Source of the DNA: an uncultured Alphaproteobacteria bacterium
GTDB lineage: Bacteria; Pseudomonadota; Alphaproteobacteria; CALKHQ01
NCBI GenBank assembly: GCA_937988735.1
Contig: CALKHQ010000316.1
Location: forward strand, 1 to 8,618
Reading direction: 5' to 3'
Length of the DNA: 8,618 nucleotides
The translations under genes and the position numbers were made by a program. Under the pieces are notes generated by a model that did not search any database, was not told where the DNA came from, and worked only from the letters and a program-made list of their open reading frames with translations. This document shows, in pieces, positions 4,366 to 8,618 of the stretch. Numbering within the stretch: position 1 is the first letter of the stretch; every line of letters starts with the position of its first letter.

Positions 4366-5334
4366 ATGCGCCTGCGCCGTCTGGCCGGCTGGATCGCCGG
4401 TCTCGCCCTGGCCGCCGTCGTGCTGGTCGGCGCAGCCTTCGGCGTCGCCCGCTACCTCACCCGTGACACCGTCACGGTGCCCGATTACCAGCCGTCGGCC
4501 GAGCGGGGCGCGCTGCTCGCCGCCGCCGCCGGCTGCGTGACCTGCCACACCGCCGAAGACGCCGACGCGGTGCCGCTTGCCGGCGGCCGGGCGCTGGAGA
4601 CGCCGTTCGGCACCTTCTACGGCCCGAACATCACGCCGGACCCCGCACACGGCATCGGCGGCTGGACGGACGCCGACTTCCTCGCCGCCCTCGGCCACGG
4701 TGTCGCGCCCGACGGCAGCGACTACTATCCCGCCTTCCCCTACACCAGCTTCACCGGCATGACGCCGGAGGACATGCTGGACATCAAGGCGTGGCTGTTC
4801 AGCCAGCCGCCGAGCCCGAACAGCCCGCCGGACCACGACCTCGCCTTCCCCTACGGGATCCGTGTGGGGCTGACGTTCTGGAAGCTGATGAACTTCGCGC
4901 CGGGGCCGCTGCCGCCGGAGCCGGGACGGAACGAGGCCTGGCACCGCGGCCGCTATCTCGTGACTGCCGTCGCCCACTGCGGCGAATGCCACACGCCGCG
5001 CGACTCCTTCGGCGCCATGGACATGTCTCGCGCGTTCGCCGGCTCGGAGACGGGTCCGACCGGCGAGGCGGTGCCCAACATCACGCCGGATCCGGAGACG
5101 GGCATCGGAACCTGGTCGGAACGCGACCTCGCCTTCTTCCTGCAGTCGGGCATGACCCCGGCCGGCGACTTCGCCGGCGGCGAGATGAGCGCGGTGATCC
5201 GGGGGACGGCGCAGCTCTCCGCCGAGGACCGCGCGGCAATCGCCGCCTATGTCATGAGCCTGCCACCGATCCGGAACCAGGTCGGCCCCGTGCGGACCGC
5301 GGCGCCGGAAACCCTGGGCGAGGTCTGGGAGTAG
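4366..5334 (+). CDS. cycG: Membrane-anchored diheme cytochrome c (CycG-like)
   Basis: This 322-residue cytochrome starts with a short basic segment and one membrane helix (about residues 9-29) that anchors it with the rest in the periplasm. Two class I-like heme domains follow, with sites C-V-T-C-H (57-61) and C-G-E-C-H (205-209). Each is followed by the family loop N-I-T-P-D-P and G-I-G-x-W (88-100; 238-250). Likely axial Met ligands are Met132 (F-T-G-M-T-P-E-D) and Met274 (G-E-M-S-A-V). The two-domain build resembles the cytochrome subunits of membrane alcohol, aldehyde and gluconate dehydrogenases, but those usually have three hemes and no dehydrogenase gene is next to it. Its position 15 nt after a class II cytochrome favours CycG, with electron exchange between the two as the inferred role. 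The Shine-Dalgarno is poor, so translation is probably coupled to the upstream gene. Confidence 0.86.
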   Translation: MRLRRLAGWIAGLALAAVVLVGAAFGVARYLTRDTVTVPDYQPSAERGALLAAAAGCVTCHTAEDADAVPLAGGRALETPFGTFYGPNITPDPAHGIGGWTDADFLAALGHGVAPDGSDYYPAFPYTSFTGMTPEDMLDIKAWLFSQPPSPNSPPDHDLAFPYGIRVGLTFWKLMNFAPGPLPPEPGRNEAWHRGRYLVTAVAHCGECHTPRDSFGAMDMSRAFAGSETGPTGEAVPNITPDPETGIGTWSERDLAFFLQSGMTPAGDFAGGEMSAVIRGTAQLSAEDRAAIAAYVMSLPPIRNQVGPVRTAAPETLGEVWE

Positions 5335-5365
5335 CGGCGGCGGCACCCTCCCCCCGGAACGCAAC

Positions 5366-5388
5366 AGGGCCGCCCGTCGGGCGGCCCT
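5366..5388. terminator. Strong bidirectional hairpin after the cytochrome operon
   Basis: Two perfect 10-base GC-rich arms, AGGGCCGCCC (5366-5375) and GGGCGGCCCT (5379-5388), flank a GTC loop 31 nt after the cycG-like stop codon. No T-tract follows on the plus strand; the minus strand continues GTTGCGTT, which is slightly T-rich. It lies between convergent transcription units and probably ends or protects both transcripts. Confidence 0.6.
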
Positions 5389-5395
5389 GCGCGAA

Positions 5396-5415
5396 AGGGC
5401 GTCGTGGTTCGCCCT
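5396..5415 (-). terminator. Second hairpin, minus strand, after the small ORF
   Basis: On the minus strand AGGGCG and CGCCCT (plus positions 5410-5415 and 5396-5401) form a 6-bp stem with an 8-nt loop, followed by TTCGC. It lies 18 nt downstream of the 25-codon ORF stop and just before the stronger hairpin at 5366-5388, so the two may act in tandem as the 3' end of that transcript. Confidence 0.35.
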
Positions 5416-5433
5416 GGTCGTGAGACCGCGGCC

Positions 5434-5511
5434 TTACGCAACCAGCAGAGGCTGCTCCGCCGCCTGCGCGACAGCCGGGGCCGAAGCCACCACGCACGTT
5501 TCGCCAGACAT
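5434..5511 (-). CDS. Candidate 25-residue small protein with very strong ribosome-binding site
   Basis: I do not recognise this peptide. It begins M-S-G-E-T-C-V-V-A-S, continues with an Ala/Pro/Gln-rich stretch and ends Q-P-L-L-V-A, with a single Cys at position 6 and no clear membrane helix or signal peptide. The case for translation is the ribosome-binding site: GAAAGGAGGTGATCC ends 1 nt before the ATG, with GGAGG 7 nt from it. The ATG at 5511 is the only start with such a signal. The ORF stands alone between gap (129 nt upstream on the same strand) and a pair of terminator-like hairpins downstream, with its own promoter candidate, so it is not a leader for a following gene. It lacks the Glu/Tyr core of PqqA and the C-terminus of mycofactocin precursors. 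Alternatives are a non-coding RNA that happens to carry a ribosome-binding sequence, or a translated sRNA. Confidence 0.5.
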   Translation of the reverse strand: MSGETCVVASAPAVAQAAEQPLLVA

Positions 5512-5527
5512 TGGATCACCTCCTTTC
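5512..5527 (-). promoter_or_regulatory. Full-length Shine-Dalgarno of the small ORF
   Basis: The minus strand reads GAAAGGAGGTGATCCA directly before the ATG. It is complementary over 16 nt to the 3' end of alphaproteobacterial 16S rRNA (UGGAUCACCUCCUUUC, known from the family). Typical genes in this window have 5-8 nt of such pairing, so this one is exceptional and decides the start. Confidence 0.7.
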
Positions 5528-5548
5528 CGTTGTTGCACCGATGGCGAC

Positions 5549-5577
5549 ACCATGGCTGAGGGGCTGCCCCGGGGCAA
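5549..5577 (-). promoter_or_regulatory. Candidate promoter of the small ORF, with overlapping palindrome
   Basis: On the minus strand TTGCCC (5577-5572), a 17-bp spacer and CATGGT (5554-5549) form a plausible promoter whose start near 5542 would give a leader of about 30 nt. The perfect 12-bp palindrome TGCCCCGGGGCA (5565-5576) overlaps the -35 element and could be an operator. The -10 matches consensus at only three positions. Confidence 0.3.
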
Positions 5578-5602
5578 TGACCAATTCGGCACGGGTCGGT
5601 TC

Positions 5603-5626
5603 GCTGCCCGGAGACGGCCGGGCTGC
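5603..5626 (-). terminator. Possible terminator after gap
   Basis: GCCCGG (5606-5611) and CCGGGC (5618-5623) form a stem around AGACGG, extended by GC/GC pairs after one T-T mismatch. It starts 14 nt past the gap stop codon on the minus strand. No T-tract follows, so it may be an mRNA-stabilising hairpin rather than a terminator. Confidence 0.35.
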
Positions 5627-5639
5627 ACGAACGTTGCGG

Positions 5640-6650
5640 TCAGTCGCCGAGCTTGCCCATGGCGAGGGCGGTGTCCGACATGCGGGTGGAGAAGCCCCAC
5701 TCGTTGTCGTACCAGCTCATCACCCGCACGAAGGTGCCGTCCATGACCACGGTGCCGGTCAGGTCGAAAACGGAGCTGGCCGGGTTGTGGTTGAAGTCGC
5801 TGGAGACAAGCTCCTCCTCGCTGACGTCGAGGATGCCGGCGAGGCGGCCGGCGCTGGCCTGCTTGATCGCTCCGTTCACCTCCTCGACCGAGGTCGGGCG
5901 CCTGGCGTCGAAGGCGAAGTCAACCAGCGAGACATTGGGAGTCGGCACGCGGATGGAGGTGCCGTCCAGCTTGCCCTTCAGCTCCGGCAGCACCAGCCCC
6001 ACCGCCTTGGCAGCGCCCGTGGTGGTCGGGATCATCGACAGCGCCGCCGCGCGCGCGCGGCGCATGTCCTTGTGCAGCGTGTCGAGCACGGGCTGGTCGC
6101 CGGTGTAGCTGTGGATGGTGGTCATGTAGCCGCGCTCGATGCCGATCGCCTGGTGCAGGACGTAGGCGACGGGGGCGAGGCAGTTGGTGGTGCACGAGGC
6201 GTTGGAGACGATCCGGTGCGACGGCTCCAGCTTGTCGTCGTTCACCCCGTAGACCACCGTGAGGTCGGCGCCGGTCGCAGGCGCCGAGACCAGAACACGC
6301 CTGGCGCCGGCCTCCAGATGCAGCGCCGCCTTCTCGCGGGCAGTGAAGACGCCGGTGCATTCCATCACCACGTCGACCCCGAGCTCGCGCCAGGGCAGCT
6401 TCGAGGGGTCGCGCTCCGCCGTCACCCGGATCCGGCCCCTGCTCAGATCCATCCAGTCGGACCCGTGGGTGATCTCGCCGGGGAAGCGGCCGTGGACGGT
6501 GTCGTACTTCAGCAGGTGGACATTGGCCTCGACCGAGCCGAGGTCGTTGATGCCGACGAACTCGATCCCCTCGCGCTTGTACTCGTACGCCGAACGGAGC
6601 ACCAGCCGACCGATGCGGCCGAACCCGTTGATCGCCACCCGTACCGCCAT
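5640..6650 (-). CDS. gap: Type I glyceraldehyde-3-phosphate dehydrogenase
   Basis: This 336-residue cytoplasmic enzyme catalyses the reversible, NAD(P)-linked oxidative phosphorylation of glyceraldehyde 3-phosphate to 1,3-bisphosphoglycerate. The Rossmann motif N-G-F-G-R-I-G-R (8-15) and N-D-L (35-37) open the protein; Asp36 is the residue that favours NAD over NADP. The catalytic Cys153 lies in S-N-A-S-C-T-T-N-C and the partner His180 in T-T-I-H-S-Y-T-G-D-Q. The C-terminus has the usual W-Y-D-N-E-W-G-F-S. Length is complete. The ATG at 6650 is preceded by AAGGAGGG on the minus strand. It lies 62 nt downstream of tkt and is probably cotranscribed with it, placing it in glycolysis/gluconeogenesis or the Calvin cycle. 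No pgk or fba gene follows; the next item on this strand is the small ORF. Confidence 0.97.
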   Translation of the reverse strand: MAVRVAINGFGRIGRLVLRSAYEYKREGIEFVGINDLGSVEANVHLLKYDTVHGRFPGEITHGSDWMDLSRGRIRVTAERDPSKLPWRELGVDVVMECTGVFTAREKAALHLEAGARRVLVSAPATGADLTVVYGVNDDKLEPSHRIVSNASCTTNCLAPVAYVLHQAIGIERGYMTTIHSYTGDQPVLDTLHKDMRRARAAALSMIPTTTGAAKAVGLVLPELKGKLDGTSIRVPTPNVSLVDFAFDARRPTSVEEVNGAIKQASAGRLAGILDVSEEELVSSDFNHNPASSVFDLTGTVVMDGTFVRVMSWYDNEWGFSTRMSDTALAMGKLGD

Positions 6651-6679
6651 CTTCTTCCCTCCTTGCTCCCTGCGGGCGC

Positions 6680-6691
6680 GGCGGCGCCGCC
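6680..6691. repeat. GC-rich palindrome in the tkt-gap spacer
   Basis: GGCGGCGCCGCC is a perfect 12-bp palindrome within the 62-nt gap between tkt and gap. It can form a short intercistronic stem that might protect mRNA ends or tune the relative expression of the two genes. No promoter or T-tract is seen there. In DNA this GC-rich it may also be chance. Confidence 0.25.
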
Positions 6692-6712
6692 CCGATGTGC
6701 GACCAGATCGCG

Positions 6713-8618
6713 TCAGGCCCGCGCCGCCAGCCGGGCCCGCGCCGCCTCGGCCACCGCGGCGGCGGTGATGCCGAAATGGCGGTAGAGGTCCTCGATCGGC
6801 GCGGAGGCGCCGAAACCGGTCATGCCGACAGTGGCGCCGTTGGCGCCGACGATCGGCTCCCAGCCCATCATCAGCGCGGCCTCCACCGCCACCCGCACGG
6901 CGCCCTCGGGGCCCAGCACCTGTGCACGGTAGCTTTCATCCTGTGCCTGGAACAGCTCGAGGCAAGGGGCGGAGACCACGGCGACCCCCAGCCCCTGGGC
7001 CGCAAGCATCTCCGCCGCCTCCAGCGCCAGCATCACCTCGGACCCGGTCCCGATCAGCGTGACGTCGCGGCCGGGGCCCGGGTCGCGCAGCAGATAGGCC
7101 CCGCGGGCGCAGCGGTTGGTGCTGTCGCCGTCGTCGCGCAGCGCCGGCAGGTTCTGGCGCGTCAGCGCCAGCACCGACGGGCCGTCCTGGCGGGCGAGCG
7201 CGAGCGCCCAGCATTCCAGCGTCTCCATCGCGTCCGCCGGCCGGAACACGTGCAGGTTCGGGATCGCGCGCAGCGCCGCAAGGTGCTCCACCGGCTGGTG
7301 GGTCGGCCCGTCCTCGCCTAGGCCGATGGAATCATGGGTCAGGACGTGGATGACGCGGATCCCCATCAGCGCCGCGAGCCGGAGCGCCGGGCGCAGATAG
7401 TCGCTGAAGGCGAGGAAGGTGCCGCCATAGGGGATCAGCCCCCCGTGCAGCGCGATGCCGTTCATCGCGGCGGCCATGCCGTGCTCGCGCACGCCGTAGT
7501 AGACATAGCTGCCGCGCCAGTCTCCGGCCTTCACCGGGTCCATGCGGAAGGTCTTGGTGCGGGTGTTGTTGGAGCCGGTGAGGTCGGCCGAGCCGCCCAG
7601 CAGCTCCGGCAGCACCGGGGCCAGCGCCTCCAGCGCCTGCTGCGAGGCGACCCGGGTGGCGACCTTGGGCCGTTCGGCGGCGATGCGCTGCTTGGCCGCC
7701 TGCACCGCTTGCGGCAACCCCTCCGGCAGGCGGCCGGCGAAGCGGCGCTCGAATTCGGCGCGGGTTACCGGATCCAGCGCCTGCAGCCGCTGCGTCCACG
7801 CCGCGCGCGCGGCGGCGCCGCGAGCCGCGGTGGCGCGCCAGGCGGCGACGACATGGTCCGGGATCTCGAACGGCGGCCAGTTCCAGCCCAGGGCGGCGCG
7901 CGCGGCGGCGATGGCCTTCTCGCCCATCGCCTTGCCGTGGATCTCGGCCGTGCCGGCGAGATCCTCGGGCGCACCGTAGCCGATCACCGTGCGGCAGGCG
8001 ATCAGGCTGGGCCGGTCGGTCCTGCGCGCGGCGTCGATCGCCTTGCGGATCGCCGCCTCGTCATGGCCGTCGCAGGACTGCACGTGCCAGCCGCTGGCGG
8101 TGAACCGCTGGAGCTGGTCGTCGGAAACGGTGAGGTCGGTCCTGCCGTCGATCGAGATCCCGTTGTCGTCGAACAGCACGATCAGCCGCCCGAGCCTGAG
8201 GTGCCCGGCCAGCGAGATCGCCTCGTGGCTGATGCCTTCCATCAGGCAGCCGTCGCCGGCGAAGACGTAGGTGTAGTGGTCGATCAGCCCGTCGCCGAAT
8301 TCGGCATTGAGCCGGCGCTCGGCCAGCGCCATGCCGACCGCGTTGGCCAGCCCCTGGCCGAGCGGGCCGGTGGTGGTCTCGATGCCGCCGGCGTGACCGT
8401 ATTCCGGGTGCCCCGCAGTCCTGGAGCCGAGCTGGCGGAAGCGCTTCAGCTCGTCCAGTGTCATGTCGGCATAGCCGGTCAGATGCAGCACCGCATAGAG
8501 CAGCATCGAGCCGTGGCCGTTGGACAGCACGAACCGGTCGCGGTTCGGCCAGTTCGGGTCGGCGGGGTCGAAGACCAGGAAGTCGCGGACCAGGACGGTG
8601 GCGATGTCGGCCATGCCC
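6713..8618 (-). CDS. tkt: Transketolase, 5'-truncated by window edge
   Basis: Transketolase moves two-carbon ketol units between sugar phosphates in the pentose phosphate pathway and Calvin cycle, using thiamine diphosphate. The frame is open to the right edge: the ATG at 8614 (M-A-D-I-A-T-V-L) corresponds to an internal Met in the usual G-M-A-D-I-A-T-V-L context, and a Gly codon precedes it. About 25-30 N-terminal residues therefore lie outside. Counted from that Met, visible motifs are G-H-G-S-M (33-37), the active-site G-H-P-E-Y-G-H (68-74), the thiamine diphosphate/Mg2+ motif G-D-G-C-L-M-E-G (120-127) with D-D-N-G-I-S-I-D-G (148-156), the catalytic-Glu segment V-R-E-H-G-M-A-A-A-M-N-G, and H-D-S-I-G-L-G-E-D-G-P-T-H-Q-P. 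The C-terminal domain is complete (F-G-A-S-A-P, stop at 6713-6715). It is upstream of gap on the same strand, probably in one operon. No regulatory region is visible. Confidence 0.97.
   Translation of the reverse strand, partial: GMADIATVLVRDFLVFDPADPNWPNRDRFVLSNGHGSMLLYAVLHLTGYADMTLDELKRFRQLGSRTAGHPEYGHAGGIETTTGPLGQGLANAVGMALAERRLNAEFGDGLIDHYTYVFAGDGCLMEGISHEAISLAGHLRLGRLIVLFDDNGISIDGRTDLTVSDDQLQRFTASGWHVQSCDGHDEAAIRKAIDAARRTDRPSLIACRTVIGYGAPEDLAGTAEIHGKAMGEKAIAAARAALGWNWPPFEIPDHVVAAWRATAARGAAARAAWTQRLQALDPVTRAEFERRFAGRLPEGLPQAVQAAKQRIAAERPKVATRVASQQALEALAPVLPELLGGSADLTGSNNTRTKTFRMDPVKAGDWRGSYVYYGVREHGMAAAMNGIALHGGLIPYGGTFLAFSDYLRPALRLAALMGIRVIHVLTHDSIGLGEDGPTHQPVEHLAALRAIPNLHVFRPADAMETLECWALALARQDGPSVLALTRQNLPALRDDGDSTNRCARGAYLLRDPGPGRDVTLIGTGSEVMLALEAAEMLAAQGLGVAVVSAPCLELFQAQDESYRAQVLGPEGAVRVAVEAALMMGWEPIVGANGATVGMTGFGASAPIEDLYRHFGITAAAVAEAARARLAARA

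Noticed and set aside
4366..5334. Diheme cytochrome as subunit of a membrane alcohol or gluconate dehydrogenase
   Set aside because: Those subunits usually carry three hemes and sit with a flavin or quinoprotein subunit gene; none is present, and the class II cytochrome neighbour fits CycG better.
3733..5364. 543-codon open frame on the minus strand opposite the two cytochrome genes
   Set aside because: Low-complexity Arg/Gly/Ala-rich translation with no domain. It is the antisense shadow of GC-rich genes with clear heme motifs.
5434..5511. The 25-residue ORF as PqqA or another RiPP precursor
   Set aside because: It lacks the Glu-x3-Tyr core of PqqA and any modifying-enzyme gene nearby on either strand.
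5512..5527. Sequence TGGATCACCTCCTTTC identical to the 3' end of 16S rRNA on the plus strand
   Set aside because: The identity stops at about 16 nt and the preceding bases do not resemble the conserved rRNA helix, so it is not an rRNA remnant. It is better read as a minus-strand Shine-Dalgarno.
5511..6785. 424-codon open frame on the plus strand opposite gap
   Set aside because: Antisense of an unmistakable GAPDH; the translation has no recognisable motif and reflects high GC.

Overview
This 8.6 kb window is very GC-rich and densely coded. Gene content and order point to a chromosomal segment of an alphaproteobacterium: a DUF1127 small protein, a class II cytochrome c followed by a membrane diheme cytochrome c as in the Rhodobacter cycFG operon, and a transketolase-GAPDH pair. 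No rRNA, tRNA, CRISPR array, insertion sequence or prophage gene is visible, and codon choice looks uniform. The assignment to class is inference from gene types, not a database search.

Layout, left to right. (1) 2-595 (+): end of a VIT1/CCC1-type metal transporter whose N-terminus lies outside the window. (2) 724-930 (+): a 68-residue DUF1127 protein, whose 3' end overlaps by 47 bp the end of a convergent TetR-family regulator (884-1558, -). (3) The regulator is divergent from an OsmC-family protein (1757-2332, +). The intergenic region carries three matching half-palindromic operators (CAGACC-N4-GGTCTG type), a TTGACA promoter overlapped by one of them, and a CRP-like palindrome. This looks like a self-contained repressor/target module, possibly thiol-responsive. 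(4) 2369-3636 (-): a D-tagatose/D-psicose 3-epimerase-type enzyme translationally coupled (ATGA overlap) to the ribosome-rescue factor ArfB. (5) 3889-5334 (+): a cycFG-like electron-transfer operon of a secreted class II cytochrome c and a membrane-anchored diheme cytochrome c. (6) 5366-5640: a convergent region with strong hairpins and, on the minus strand, a 25-codon ORF whose ribosome-binding site is complementary to about 16 nt of the 16S rRNA 3' end. (7) 5640-8618 (-): gap and tkt, central carbon metabolism (glycolysis/gluconeogenesis, pentose phosphate or Calvin cycle); tkt runs off the right edge.

Most of the window is ordinary housekeeping and respiratory content. The signals most worth following are the unannotated 25-residue peptide with an extreme Shine-Dalgarno sequence downstream of gap, and the TetR/OsmC intergenic region with three operators. 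I found no convincing large novel system.
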